Part shown: piece after piece, positions 16,960 to 25,828 of the stretch | Numbering within the stretch: position 1 is the first letter of the stretch | How the letters are laid out: each line of letters opens with the position of its first letter | Assembly (NCBI GenBank): GCA_945876435.1 | Contig: CAMCOD010000001.1 | Location: 83,372-126,963 of the forward strand | Source: an uncultured Clostridia bacterium | GTDB lineage: Bacteria > Bacillota > Clostridia > Oscillospirales > Ruminococcaceae | DNA length: 43,592 bases | Direction of reading: 5' to 3' | Translations under genes and position numbers: made by a program | Notes under the pieces: model-generated | Database searches by the model: none | What the model was told of the DNA's origin: nothing | The model's input: the letters and a program-made list of their open reading frames with translations, nothing else

Positions 16960-18306
16960 ATGGTACAGACAAAAGGTCTTATGACAGAAGGTTCTATCTG
17001 GAAAAAGCTTCTTTGGTTCTCGATCCCCTTACTGCTGGGAAATCTGTTCCAGCAATTATACAATACGGTGGACTCCGTTATTGTGGGGAACTACATCGGG
17101 GGTGACGCGCTGGCCGCTGTCGGTACCAGTACCCCCATCATCAATCTGCTGGTAGGCCTGTTCAGCGGCATGGCCACCGGTGCCGGCGTTGTGATCTCCC
17201 GCTATTTTGGCGCCCAGGATGACCGCGGCGTTCATGATTCCGTCCATACCACTCTGGCTGTCACCATAGTGGGCGGACTATTTCTGACCGTTGTGGGCGT
17301 TGCCTTTTCTCCCGCTCTTCTCCGCCTGATCGGAACGCCGGACAATATTCTTGCTGACTCTATTACGTATCTTCGCATTTATTTTGGCGGTATTGTTGCC
17401 ATGATGATCTATAATATGGGCGCCGGCATTCTTCGGGCAGTAGGTGACTCCAAAACACCGCTGTATTTTCTGATCCTGTCCAGCATCGTCAATATTCTTT
17501 TGGACCTTGTGTTTGTGGTCACCTTTCAAATGGGGGTTTCCGGTGTAGCCTGGGCTACGCTGACCGCGCAGGCTCTTTCCGCCTTCCTTACCATTTTTTC
17601 TCTGTGCCGCAGAAAAACGAACTATCGGGTTCTGTTGCGGGATATTCGGATCCAACTGCCTTTAATGAAGGAAATCATCCGCCTTGGCCTGCCCAGCGGA
17701 CTGCAAAACGCCATCATCTCCCTATCCAATATTGTAGTGCAAAGTCACATCAACAGCTTTGGTTCCGCCGCCATTGCCGGTTGCAGCTCCTACACCAAGG
17801 TTGACGGCTTTGCTTTACTGCCGGTTATGAGCTTCTCCATGGCAATTACCACCTTCACCGGTCAAAATATCGGCGCCAAAAACTATGACCGCATCCGGCA
17901 GGGCATTAAAACCTGCTTGAAAATGAGCTGTTCCGTGGCTGCCGTCCTTGCCATAGCGGTCATGATCTTCGGCAAAAATATTCTGGGTATCTTTACCGAT
18001 GATCCGGAGATCATCCGCTACGGTACCAATATGCTGCTGTTTCTGGCCCCTTTCTATGTGGTTCTGGCTGTCAACAATACGCTGGCTGGCGTACTTCGCG
18101 GCGCAGGCCTCTCCATTGTACCCATGGTCATCATGGCCGGCAATATGTGCGGCGTCCGCTTGATTTGGCTGAGTATCATGATGCCGCTGATCCATCATAT
18201 TAACATTGTATACCTTGGCTATTCCCTTACCTGGCTCTCTACCTGCATCTGTCTGCTTTGGTATTATCGGCGTTCCCACTGGCTGGAGCGCATCGAAATA
18301 CAGTAA
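16960..18306 (+). CDS. MATE family efflux transporter
   Basis: A 448-residue polytopic membrane protein with about 12 helices in two homologous halves. The N-terminus GSIWKKLLWFSIPLLLGNLF followed by QQLYNTVDSVIVGNYIG is typical of the MATE (DinF/NorM-related) exporters, which move drugs or metabolites out using a Na+ or H+ gradient. The second half starts near MKEIIRLGLPSGLQNAIISL. Substrate cannot be predicted. The ATG at 16960 has only a weak AAAGAAAG site; an in-frame ATG at 16981 is an alternative and would still keep the family motif. It is monocistronic, with a promoter upstream and a terminator downstream. It differs from the second MATE protein in this window, so the two are not a recent duplication. 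Confidence 0.9.
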   Translation: MVQTKGLMTEGSIWKKLLWFSIPLLLGNLFQQLYNTVDSVIVGNYIGGDALAAVGTSTPIINLLVGLFSGMATGAGVVISRYFGAQDDRGVHDSVHTTLAVTIVGGLFLTVVGVAFSPALLRLIGTPDNILADSITYLRIYFGGIVAMMIYNMGAGILRAVGDSKTPLYFLILSSIVNILLDLVFVVTFQMGVSGVAWATLTAQALSAFLTIFSLCRRKTNYRVLLRDIRIQLPLMKEIIRLGLPSGLQNAIISLSNIVVQSHINSFGSAAIAGCSSYTKVDGFALLPVMSFSMAITTFTGQNIGAKNYDRIRQGIKTCLKMSCSVAAVLAIAVMIFGKNILGIFTDDPEIIRYGTNMLLFLAPFYVVLAVNNTLAGVLRGAGLSIVPMVIMAGNMCGVRLIWLSIMMPLIHHINIVYLGYSLTWLSTCICLLWYYRRSHWLERIEIQ

Positions 18307-18329
18307 AGCATACTAAAATACCAAACGTA

Positions 18330-18365
18330 AAAATCCCTCTCCATATTGGAGAGGGATTTTCCTTT
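18330..18365 (+). terminator. intrinsic terminator after the first MATE gene
   Basis: A 13-bp stem (18330-18342 with 18348-18360), loop ATATT, T-rich tail. Confidence 0.85.
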
Positions 18366-18467
18366 ATGACTTTTTCTTTATCGGAATCCTGACAAGCTGA
18401 TCCTAAGCCTCATCCACGGAAACACTCCCACATTTCGCGCACAAAATCATACACAAAAAGCGGTGTT

Positions 18468-19091
18468 CTACGCCTCCGCTCCCGAAGGGAGTTCCTCTCT
18501 GCTGCCTGCTTTCTCGATTTTTCCTATAACAAAGGAAGACAGGGTGACCGTAATCAAAGAATATGCGATCTGCTTCAGCGGAATATAGCTGAGAGACAGC
18601 AGCAAAACCGTCAGATCAGTGAACAGATAGGCTCGGGTCAAAGGCTGATGGGTCAGCTTGGATATAACCAGAGCCAAAGCATCATCACCGCAGGCGGCAA
18701 CACCGACCCGCACCACCAAACCTACACCAACGCCTACAAACAGGGCGCCCAACACCGCCGCAGCCAGGGGATAAGGAGAAAGATCCGGCAGAAGCGGCGG
18801 AAATTGCTCATAAAATCCATAAAACAGGGAATAACTGAGAGTAGCTACCATAGAATATTTGAGAAAGGCTCCTCCCAGAAAGCGGTAACCCAAACCATAG
18901 CAAATCAGGTCCAGTACCAGCTCCGTCACCGAAGGGGAGATGTTGAACCAATGCTGCAGCAGCAGCGTGGTTCCTAAAATACCACCCTCCGTCACCGCGC
19001 AGCGGCTGTGAATGTTGTACAAGCCAAAGGCTAAAATAGCCGTACCCAGCAAAATCTGTCCAAACAGAACGACAGGTCGCCGTTTTAACAA
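18468..19091 (-). CDS. YitT/YczE-type membrane protein
   Basis: A 207-residue protein with five or six membrane helices and no large soluble domain. The pattern (GQILLGTAILAFGLYNIHSR, then a GGILGTTLLL segment, then a GVGVGLVVRVGVAACGDDAL segment) fits the YitT/YczE group of Firmicutes membrane proteins, whose function is poorly known. The start is TTG at 19091, supported by AGGAGG 7 bases upstream; the first possible ATG would remove a membrane helix. It has its own promoter and is transcribed away from galE. It is convergent with the first MATE gene. Confidence 0.7.
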   Translation of the reverse strand: MLKRRPVVLFGQILLGTAILAFGLYNIHSRCAVTEGGILGTTLLLQHWFNISPSVTELVLDLICYGLGYRFLGGAFLKYSMVATLSYSLFYGFYEQFPPLLPDLSPYPLAAAVLGALFVGVGVGLVVRVGVAACGDDALALVISKLTHQPLTRAYLFTDLTVLLLSLSYIPLKQIAYSLITVTLSSFVIGKIEKAGSREELPSGAEA

Positions 19092-19128
19092 AATAAAACC
19101 TCCTAAAAAGTTGTAGTGTATATTTTAT

Positions 19129-19158
19129 ATTGTACCAAAAGCCAAATTCGTCGGTCAA
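19129..19158 (-). promoter_or_regulatory. promoter of the YitT-type gene
   Basis: On the minus strand TTGACC (19158-19153), 18-base spacer, TACAAT (19134-19129). The -35 overlaps a dyad (CGGTCAA at 19152-19158 with TTGACCG at 19178-19184). Confidence 0.62.
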
Positions 19159-19250
19159 GGAGCAAAAACTCCCGCCTTTGACCGGCTTTGGAAATAGCCT
19201 TACTGCTCCTCTGCTTTCCTCGTTTTTTCTTTCGCCTCCTCGCAAAACAG

Positions 19251-19279
19251 TTGACAGAGGAAATTTACCATTCTATACT
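19251..19279 (+). promoter_or_regulatory. sigma-A promoter of galE
   Basis: TTGACA (19251-19256), 17-base spacer, TATACT (19274-19279). Confidence 0.8.
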
Positions 19280-19347
19280 AAAAAGAGAAACTGGAAAAAA
19301 CTTTGACCATTCAGCTTATATTTTTCAATCAAAAGGAGGAGATTCCT

Positions 19348-20355
19348 ATGGCAATTTTGGTAACTGGAGGCGCAGGCTATATTGGCAGTCATACTGTGGT
19401 GGAGCTGATCAATGCCGGCAAAGATGTGATTATTGTGGACAATTTCAGCAATTCCAAGCCGGAAGCAGTGAAACGCATCGGCCGGATCACCGGAAAAGAG
19501 CCGAAATGCTACTGCGTGGATCTGTTGGACAGAGAAAATCTGGATAAAGTCTTCTGTGAGAATCAGATCGATTCCGTCATCCATTTCGCAGGACTGAAGG
19601 CCGTTGGCGAATCCGTATCCAAACCTTTGGAATACTATCATAATAACATCACCGGTACTTTGATCCTCTGTGATGTTATGCGGAATCACGGCTGCAAGGA
19701 GATCGTGTTCTCTTCTTCCGCCACGGTTTATGGCATGAACAACCCGGTTCCCTTTGTGGAGGGTATGCCTACCTCCGCAACCAACCCCTATGGCTACACC
19801 AAAGTGATGATCGAACAGATCCTCAGCGATCTGTACGTTGCGGATAAGGACTGGAGCGTTGTTTTGCTGCGTTACTTTAACCCAATCGGCGCTCATGAAA
19901 GCGGCCTGATCGGCGAAGATCCCAACGGCATCCCCAACAACCTGCTTCCTTATGTGGCACAGGTTGCCATTGGCAAGCTGCCCTGCCTGAGCGTGTATGG
20001 CAACGACTACGACACGCCCGACGGCACCGGTGTTCGGGATTACATCCATGTGGTTGACCTGGCTCTGGGCCACCTGAAGGCTTTGGACTATGCGGATACG
20101 CATAAAGGGGTAGAAGCCATCAATTTGGGCACCGGCAACGGCAGCAGTGTGCTGGAAGTGGTACATGCTTTTGAAAAAGCCAGCGGAAACACCGTCAACT
20201 ATAAAATTGTTGGCCGGCGTCCCGGTGATATCGCCACCTGCTACGCCAACGCCCAGAAAGCGAAGGAACTGCTGGGCTGGGAAGCCACCCGAAATCTGGA
20301 GCAGATGTGCCGTGATGCCTGGAACTTCACATCGAAAAACCCTCAAGGGCTGTAA
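19348..20355 (+). CDS. galE: UDP-glucose 4-epimerase
   Basis: A 335-residue extended short-chain dehydrogenase/reductase that interconverts UDP-glucose and UDP-galactose, supplying galactose for surface polymers or allowing galactose use. Visible are the NAD-binding motif GGAGYIG (residues 7-13), the [10 protein letters not shown] motif after beta-4, the SSSATVYG serine motif, and the catalytic pair Tyr148/Lys152 in NPYGYTK, then YFNPIGAH and the C-terminal [15 protein letters not shown] motif. Length is normal. The start at 19348 is set by AAAAGGAGG; an in-frame ATG upstream has no ribosome site. No Leloir gene (galK, galT) is next to it, which favours a biosynthetic role. Confidence 0.95.
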   Translation: MAILVTGGAGYIGSHTVVELINAGKDVIIVDNFSNSKPEAVKRIGRITGKEPKCYCVDLLDRENLDKVFCENQIDSVIHFAGLKAVGESVSKPLEYYHNNITGTLILCDVMRNHGCKEIVFSSSATVYGMNNPVPFVEGMPTSATNPYGYTKVMIEQILSDLYVADKDWSVVLLRYFNPIGAHESGLIGEDPNGIPNNLLPYVAQVAIGKLPCLSVYGNDYDTPDGTGVRDYIHVVDLALGHLKALDYADTHKGVEAINLGTGNGSSVLEVVHAFEKASGNTVNYKIVGRRPGDIATCYANAQKAKELLGWEATRNLEQMCRDAWNFTSKNPQGL

Positions 20356-20380
20356 GGATTCCGGGATATCCATCCCACGA

Positions 20381-20424
20381 CCCGTGTGGGCTTGGCCCAC
20401 ACGGGCTTACTTTTTGTTTTGGTA
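20381..20424 (+). terminator. probable terminator between galE and the second MATE gene
   Basis: A 10-bp GC-rich stem (20381-20390 with 20396-20405), loop CTTGG, followed by TTACTTTTTGTTTT. The T-run is interrupted, so read-through into the MATE gene is possible; no separate promoter is obvious before that gene. Confidence 0.7.
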
Positions 20425-20433
20425 GGTTTTATT

Positions 20434-21765
20434 ATGTCTCATAACTCCATTTCCCGGGAACTTTCTTTCCCGGAACTGCTGCGCTTCGCCTTTCCCTCCA
20501 TTGTGATGATGATGTTCATGTCCCTGTACACCATTGTGGACGGGCTGTTTGTCTCCCGTTTTGTGGGTTCGGACGCTCTTTCCGCCGTGAATATCGCCTG
20601 GCCGCTGATCAGCCTGATCAACGCCATCGGCATCATGTTCGCCAGCGGCGGAAGCGCCATTGTGGCCCGGCAGATGGGAGAAGGCGGTGCAGAGGAAGCC
20701 AACCGCAGCTTTTCCCTTATCGCGCTCGCTAATGTGTTGATTGGCACAGGTATTGCTACACTTTGCCTGATTTTTCTGGAACCGCTGATGAGTTTTCTGG
20801 GAGCGGAAGGCATCCTGCGGCCCCTTTGCTCTTCTTACCTGAATATTCTCCTCCGCTTTGCCCCTATGTCTCTGTTCCAAATGCTTTTCCAAAGCTTTTT
20901 TGTAACAGCGGGACATCCTCGTCTGGGGCTGGGACTAACCATCTGTGGCGGACTTGGCAATATGATCTTGGACTATGTGTTCATCGTCCGTTTTCAGCTT
21001 GGCGTCAGCGGCGCCGCCATGGCTACCGCCATGAGCTACTGTATTCCCGCTGTGGGCGGCCTGCTGTTCTTTCTTTTCCTAAACCGGAAGGGACTGCATT
21101 TTAAACGGCCTTCCTCTAATCTGCATCTTATTCTGGATAGCTGTGTCAACGGCTCATCTGAGATGGTCAGCAACCTGTCCGGCAGCATCACAACCCTTCT
21201 GTTTAATCTGGTGATGTTAAAACTGGCTGGTTCCGACGGTGTTGCCGCTATAACCGCTGTTCTTTACTGCCAGTTTCTGATGAATGCCCTGTATTTGGGC
21301 TTTTCCATGGGTGTAGCTCCAGTGGTTGCCTATCATTTTGGCGCCGGAAACATCTCTTTTCTGCGAAGAACACTGCGCAACTGTATTATTTTTATTGTTT
21401 CTGTTTCGCTTTGCATTTTTTTCATCGGCATAACAGGGGCCAGAAGCATTGTAGGGCTGTTCTTTCATGGCGGCACTGTGGAAGAACTGGCCTGTCATGG
21501 CTTCCGCCTGTTTTCCATCTGTTTTTTGTTTTCCGGCATCAACATCTTTGGCTCCGCATTCTATACCGCGCTGGGCAACGGCAAAACCTCAGCCGCGATC
21601 TCCTTCTCCAGAACCTTCCTGTTCACCGTCCTGGGTATTCTGGGCATGTCCCGGCTCTGGGGCATGGATGGGCTTTGGCTGGCGATTCCTTTTGGGGAAT
21701 TTATGACAGCTCTTTTCGTGACCTGGCTTGCGAAAAGCCTTCGTGATGACTATGGGCTTCTTTAA
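20434..21765 (+). CDS. second MATE family transporter
   Basis: A 443-residue polytopic protein with about 12 helices. The start LSFPELLRFAFPSIVMMMFM followed by SLYTIVDGLFVSRFVG is the MATE pattern, closer to the MepA-like branch than the first exporter in this window. The two-fold repeat is visible (second half from about residue 230). The start at 20434 has a modest GGTAGG site. The next gene starts 14 bases after its stop with a strong AAAAGGAGG site overlapping this gene's end, so the two are translationally close and probably one transcript with galE read-through. Substrate unknown. Confidence 0.88.
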   Translation: MSHNSISRELSFPELLRFAFPSIVMMMFMSLYTIVDGLFVSRFVGSDALSAVNIAWPLISLINAIGIMFASGGSAIVARQMGEGGAEEANRSFSLIALANVLIGTGIATLCLIFLEPLMSFLGAEGILRPLCSSYLNILLRFAPMSLFQMLFQSFFVTAGHPRLGLGLTICGGLGNMILDYVFIVRFQLGVSGAAMATAMSYCIPAVGGLLFFLFLNRKGLHFKRPSSNLHLILDSCVNGSSEMVSNLSGSITTLLFNLVMLKLAGSDGVAAITAVLYCQFLMNALYLGFSMGVAPVVAYHFGAGNISFLRRTLRNCIIFIVSVSLCIFFIGITGARSIVGLFFHGGTVEELACHGFRLFSICFLFSGINIFGSAFYTALGNGKTSAAISFSRTFLFTVLGILGMSRLWGMDGLWLAIPFGEFMTALFVTWLAKSLRDDYGLL

Positions 21766-21779
21766 AAGGAGGCTTGCCC

Positions 21780-23321
21780 TTGAAAAAGTTTTATCCAAGA
21801 AAACAAATCAAACAGATGATAAACAGCCGTTTGTTCGTCACGGTTTTGCTGATCCTGGTGCAGATGCTGTTTCTGTTTGTTCTGGCCGATCTGCTGGCGA
21901 ATGTGCACCTTTATGTGAACCTGTTTTTACGCATCATCAGCATTGCGGCCGCACTTTGGATCCTGACTCGTCCGGATAATCCTTCCTATAAGATAAGCTG
22001 GATTCTCGCTATCTTCCTGGCGCCGCTGGTGGGCGGACTGTTTTATCTGATTTTCGGCAATAAGCGCTTCGGAATCAATATGAAAAAGCAGCTGAACGCC
22101 TATTCCAAGGTTTTGGAACAAAGTCCTCACAGTAGCGGCAGCAATATTCAAGCACTCCATGTGGAAAATCCCATGCAGGCCAGACAGGCCAACTGTCTTT
22201 ACCGCCTGTCCAACGCGCCCTTATACAGTGAAACCGCTACAAAATACTTTCCCTCTGGCGAAATCATGTTCCAGCGGCTGATCGAAGAGCTGAAAAAGGC
22301 CAAACATTTTATTTTTCTTGAGTTTTTCATCATCGGCGAAGGGCTGCTTTGGGATACAGTGCTGGATATTCTGGAACAAAAAGCAAAAGAAGGCGTAGAG
22401 ATCCGTGTTATGTACGATGACGCCGGCTGCATACAGACTCTGCCGGAAGGCTATGATTCGATTCTGCGGCAAAAGGGGATTGAAACCGTTGTTTTCAATC
22501 CTTTGCAGCCTCGCCTCAACACCTTCCTCAATTATCGGGATCACCGAAAGATCTGCGTCATCGATGGCAATGTGGGCTTTACCGGCGGAGTCAACCTGGC
22601 TGATGAATATATCAACTATGTGGAGCTTCACGGATACTGGAAGGATACTGGGATTATGCTGAAAGGACGGGGCGTCCAGGGACTGACGGATCTTTTTTTG
22701 CAGCTTTGGCAGTTTTCCACCGGAAAAACTTTGGACTCCTCCCGCTATACAGCCATCCACTCCTATCCCTGCGATGGCTTGGTACAGCCTTTCGGCGATG
22801 ATCCAATGAACCGCGGCAACCCGTCAAAAACCGCTTATATGCAGCTGATCCAACAAGCTTCTGATTTTGTATATATCGCCAGCCCTTACCTGATTTTAGA
22901 CGACGAAATGTGCTCCTGCCTGCAAACCGCCGCTCTCAGCGGCGTGGATGTCCGCATCATCACCCCCCATATTCCGGACAAATGGTACGTTCATCAAGTG
23001 ACCCGCTCTTTTTACGGGCCATTATTAAAAGCCGGCGTCCGTATTTTTGAATATACCCCCGGGTTCATTCACGCAAAAATGATTCTCACGGACGATCAGA
23101 CCGCTGTCATTGGCAGCCCCAACATGGACTACCGGAGTTTCTACCTGAATTTTGAATGCGCGGTGGCACTGTACCATTGCTCCTCCATTGATACAATGAA
23201 AAAAGACTTTCTGGAAACACAGAATAATGCCCAGGAAATACAGCTTGAGGAACATATGGCCACTCCGCTTCCAATCCGTTTTCTGCGTGCTCTTTTGCGA
23301 CTCCTGGCGCCGTTGATGTAA
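21780..23321 (+). CDS. cls: cardiolipin synthase
   Basis: A 513-residue membrane enzyme that joins two phosphatidylglycerol molecules into cardiolipin and glycerol. Two N-terminal membrane helices (about residues 17-36 and 40-60) precede a hydrophobic third segment (SWILAIFLAPLVGGLFYLIF) and then two phospholipase D half-domains. Both HKD motifs are complete: His255-Lys257-Asp262 (DHRKICVIDGN) and His431-Lys433-Asp438 (IHAKMILTDDQ). The start is the TTG at 21780, 7 bases after AAAAGGAGG; a TTG two codons earlier is too close to that site. It follows the MATE gene by 14 bases and is followed by the YjjG-type gene after 25 bases, so it is in an operon. Confidence 0.94.
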   Translation: MKKFYPRKQIKQMINSRLFVTVLLILVQMLFLFVLADLLANVHLYVNLFLRIISIAAALWILTRPDNPSYKISWILAIFLAPLVGGLFYLIFGNKRFGINMKKQLNAYSKVLEQSPHSSGSNIQALHVENPMQARQANCLYRLSNAPLYSETATKYFPSGEIMFQRLIEELKKAKHFIFLEFFIIGEGLLWDTVLDILEQKAKEGVEIRVMYDDAGCIQTLPEGYDSILRQKGIETVVFNPLQPRLNTFLNYRDHRKICVIDGNVGFTGGVNLADEYINYVELHGYWKDTGIMLKGRGVQGLTDLFLQLWQFSTGKTLDSSRYTAIHSYPCDGLVQPFGDDPMNRGNPSKTAYMQLIQQASDFVYIASPYLILDDEMCSCLQTAALSGVDVRIITPHIPDKWYVHQVTRSFYGPLLKAGVRIFEYTPGFIHAKMILTDDQTAVIGSPNMDYRSFYLNFECAVALYHCSSIDTMKKDFLETQNNAQEIQLEEHMATPLPIRFLRALLRLLAPLM

Positions 23322-23346
23322 AAGATAGAAGAAAGGACAAAACAGT

Positions 23347-24081
23347 ATGGTTTACAGAACGATTCTCTTTGACGCAGATATGACCTTATTCGATTTTAAA
23401 ACGGCGGAAACGATCGCTTTGACACAGACCCTCAGCGCGCACGCTTATCCCTGTGATCCGCACATTATCGCCCGGTACAGCGCCATCAATGACAGCTTAT
23501 GGAAAGCTTTTGAGCGGGGAGAAATTTCCAGAGAGGTCCTGACCGAAACCCGTTTTATGAAACTGTTCGACACACTGGGGATTCATGGTGATCCTGCCGC
23601 TTTCAATCAGGAATATATGAGCAATATGAGCCAACAGCCCTTGCTATTGGATGGAGCTTTGGAGCTATGCCGCTATCTATCGGAGGAATACCGCCTCTAT
23701 ATTATTACAAACGGCATCACTAAAACACAGCAAAGCCGTTTTGCCCGCAGCCAGATCACGCCTTACTTCCAGGGCCTTTTTGTTTCCGAAGAAACCGGCA
23801 GTCAAAAGCCTCACCGGGCTTATTTCGACTATGTTTCCGCTCATATTCCCCAGTGGGAGCCGGAAAGCACTTTAGTGGTGGGCGATTCTCTCAGCTCCGA
23901 CATCCAAGGCGCCATTAACTATGGTTTGGACTGCTGCTGGTTCAATCCGGAACATCTCCCCTACAGCCTGATCCAGCCCTGTACCTATGAAATCCACCGG
24001 CTGGAAGAATTGATCCCCATTCTTTCGGAAAAACAAGGCTCTGTCTTAGAAACAAATAATAAAAATTATCTGTCTCTTTGA
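23347..24081 (+). CDS. yjjG: YjjG-type HAD nucleotidase
   Basis: A 244-residue haloacid-dehalogenase-fold phosphatase. Motif I is LFDADMTLFDF with nucleophile Asp9 and acid Asp11; motif II is the TNG of YIITNGITKTQQSRF; motif III/IV is QKPHRAYFDY then VVGDSLSSDIQGAINYG. The FDADMTLFDF and TNG..TQQSR patterns are those of YjjG, which removes phosphate from non-canonical pyrimidine nucleotides and protects against mutagenic bases. Length is normal. It is last in a MATE-cls-yjjG group, with an AAAGGA site 8 bases before the start. The last 12 residues are low-complexity and may be unstructured. Confidence 0.85.
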   Translation: MVYRTILFDADMTLFDFKTAETIALTQTLSAHAYPCDPHIIARYSAINDSLWKAFERGEISREVLTETRFMKLFDTLGIHGDPAAFNQEYMSNMSQQPLLLDGALELCRYLSEEYRLYIITNGITKTQQSRFARSQITPYFQGLFVSEETGSQKPHRAYFDYVSAHIPQWEPESTLVVGDSLSSDIQGAINYGLDCCWFNPEHLPYSLIQPCTYEIHRLEELIPILSEKQGSVLETNNKNYLSL

Positions 24082-24100
24082 AAAATTCGACAGAAAACGA

Positions 24101-24129
24101 TTGACAACGCCTCTGCGGGGCGATATAGT
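24101..24129 (+). promoter_or_regulatory. promoter of the riboswitch-antiporter unit
   Basis: TTGACA (24101-24106), 17-base spacer, TATAGT (24124-24129). Confidence 0.82.
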
Positions 24130-24135
24130 TAATAG

Positions 24136-24240
24136 GTATTCTGCGGAATATGTCATAAGGGAGTAGTCTGCTTGAAAAAATTCAAGTGGTTGAGCCAACA
24201 TCATGGTGCGGCAAGCGGCCGTCATCTGGTTTAATCGTAA
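24136..24240 (+). ncRNA. yybP-ykoY (manganese) riboswitch aptamer
   Basis: Two conserved elements of this riboswitch class are visible in the leader: AAGGGAGTAG at 24157-24166 (the first metal-binding loop) and GCCGTCA at 24218-24224 (the second loop), separated by a hairpin (CTTGAA with TTCAAG, 24171-24186) and a variable arm. The class senses Mn2+ by bringing the two loops together. It is followed directly by an intrinsic terminator and a cation-transporter gene, as expected for this class. The outer ends are approximate, and the exact paired regions were not computed. Confidence 0.72.
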
Positions 24241-24245
24241 AAGAC

Positions 24246-24284
24246 AAGACTTATGCACTGTAAAAAGTGCATAAGTCTTTTTTT
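24246..24284 (+). terminator. expression-platform terminator of the riboswitch
   Basis: A perfect 14-bp stem (24246-24259 with 24266-24279), loop GTAAAA, then a run of T to 24284. The CTTATG within its left arm is complementary to CATAAG (24154-24159) at the 5' foot of the aptamer, which suggests mutually exclusive pairing. Confidence 0.85.
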
Positions 24285-24336
24285 ATCGGTTTTCCTTCCG
24301 GCATACTCCGGACAAAAAATCTGAAGGAGGATCCTT

Positions 24337-25320
24337 ATGATCTTATCTGTTCTCATCTACCTGGTGCTGGCGGCGGCCATTGTGACCCTTTCCATGAAAC
24401 TGTCCGATTATGTTGACCTGCTGGACAAAACCACGGATATTTCCGGTGCGTTTCTCGGCGGCGTTATGCTGGCGGCCGTCACCTCTTTGCCGGAGCTGCT
24501 GACCACCATTTCTTCCGTCCTGTTTGTAAAACAGCCGGATCTGGTCATGGGCAATATTCTGGGCAGCAACCTGTTCAATTTAACCGTTCTCGGCGCGCTG
24601 ATGGTAATCGGTGTGAAACGCTTCTCCAAAGGCAGAATCTCTGTCAGCCATCGTCAGACCGTTTACTGTATCAGTTTGATCTCCGCCGTACTGCTGCTAA
24701 ACCTGTTTATCAAAATTGATTTTAACATCCTGAGTATCTCTGTGATTTCTATTTTGATCATGATCGTCTATATTCTGTCTGTTAAAACCATGTCCGGTGC
24801 GGAAAGCAGCGGGGATGACGAGGAAGTTCACACCGACCTGACACCAAAGCAGCTGTTCACCCGCTTTGGGATTTGCAGCGTACTGCTGATCACCGTCAGC
24901 ATCCTGATCACCTATGCGACGGATCGGATCGCTGTAGAATTTGACTTGGGAAGAACCTTCGCCGGCGCTCTGCTTCTGGCTACCGCTACCTCTCTGCCGG
25001 AACTGGTTTCCGCCAGCACCCTGCTGAGAAAAAACAACGTAAACGCCATGGTAGGGGATATTGTAGGCTCCAACCTGTTTAACTTCACGATCCTGGTGGT
25101 TGCGGACATTTTCATGCTGAACCAATCCATCTACGCCATGAACCAAGAGGCTGTGCTTCTGCTGTCCATCGGCTGTGTCAGCACCATCGCCATTACCACA
25201 GCCATCACTGCAAAATGCAGCAAAAGCAATGCTTTAAACAGATGGGAAAATGTGCTTTACCTGCTCTGCGGCATCATCTGCGCCGCCGGTTATCCTCTGT
25301 TTCTCGCTTTTTCCCGCTAA
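24337..25320 (+). CDS. CaCA-family cation antiporter (calcium/sodium exchanger-like)
   Basis: A 327-residue membrane protein made of two inverted halves, each with the alpha-repeat motif of the Ca2+/cation antiporter family: SLPELLTTISS with GNILGSNLFNLTVLG in the first half and SLPELVSASTLL with GDIVGSNLFNFTILV in the second. About ten helices are visible with an acidic central loop (SSGDDEEVHTD). Such proteins export Ca2+ or other divalent cations in exchange for Na+ or H+. The manganese riboswitch just upstream implies that this one exports, or is induced by, Mn2+; that is inference. The start has AAGGAGG. It is a single-gene unit between the riboswitch and a terminator. Confidence 0.88.
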   Translation: MILSVLIYLVLAAAIVTLSMKLSDYVDLLDKTTDISGAFLGGVMLAAVTSLPELLTTISSVLFVKQPDLVMGNILGSNLFNLTVLGALMVIGVKRFSKGRISVSHRQTVYCISLISAVLLLNLFIKIDFNILSISVISILIMIVYILSVKTMSGAESSGDDEEVHTDLTPKQLFTRFGICSVLLITVSILITYATDRIAVEFDLGRTFAGALLLATATSLPELVSASTLLRKNNVNAMVGDIVGSNLFNFTILVVADIFMLNQSIYAMNQEAVLLLSIGCVSTIAITTAITAKCSKSNALNRWENVLYLLCGIICAAGYPLFLAFSR

Positions 25321-25341
25321 ATAGGCTTTGGCCAATCCCGC

Positions 25342-25367
25342 AACGCCGCAATTCGCGGCGTTTTTTT
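25342..25367 (+). terminator. intrinsic terminator after the antiporter gene
   Basis: Stem AACGCCGC (25342-25349) with GCGGCGTT (25355-25362), loop AATTC, then T-run to 25367. Confidence 0.88.
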
Positions 25368-25766
25368 ATACTTTCTGTCATTTTGACGAAACCTGGCGAT
25401 TTGCCTGGATAAAGCAACAAAAAATGTTATTTCTGCGCCATTTTCCCTGCTTTTTTTGTAAAGAAAAATACCAATTTTCTTTGGTTCTTACTGGATTTCC
25501 CTTGGCATTAATATGTAAAAAGCCATCTGCAACATATGCAATTCGCCTAAAATCTCAGGATAATGTTTGAATAATCTGTTTCCAATGATATTTCCTGTGT
25601 TTTATTGTGATAAGTTGAGAGATGAAAGATGCTATTTGTTGTTATTTTATACAGTTAATATTGAAATGTTATGGTTATTATATCCATTGCCTTTGTGCAA
25701 GTTGTATGTTATTTCGCATAATAGTATCATTAAACACAATTTCAGCTGTTGCTAATTGTAGGGATA
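25368..25766. other. AT-rich intergenic region, no gene seen
   Basis: About 400 bases, strongly AT-rich, between the antiporter terminator and the symporter promoter. The short frames it contains have no ribosome sites. I see no known RNA motif. Confidence 0.5.
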
Positions 25767-25795
25767 TAGACAGATTGCACAATTCATGTTATAAT
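25767..25795 (+). promoter_or_regulatory. promoter of the AGCS symporter gene
   Basis: TAGACA (25767-25772), 17-base spacer, TATAAT (25790-25795) with an upstream TG (extended -10). About 34 bases to the start codon. Confidence 0.65.
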
Positions 25796-25828
25796 GTAGA
25801 CAAATCCATCACATGAGGAGGAATTATT

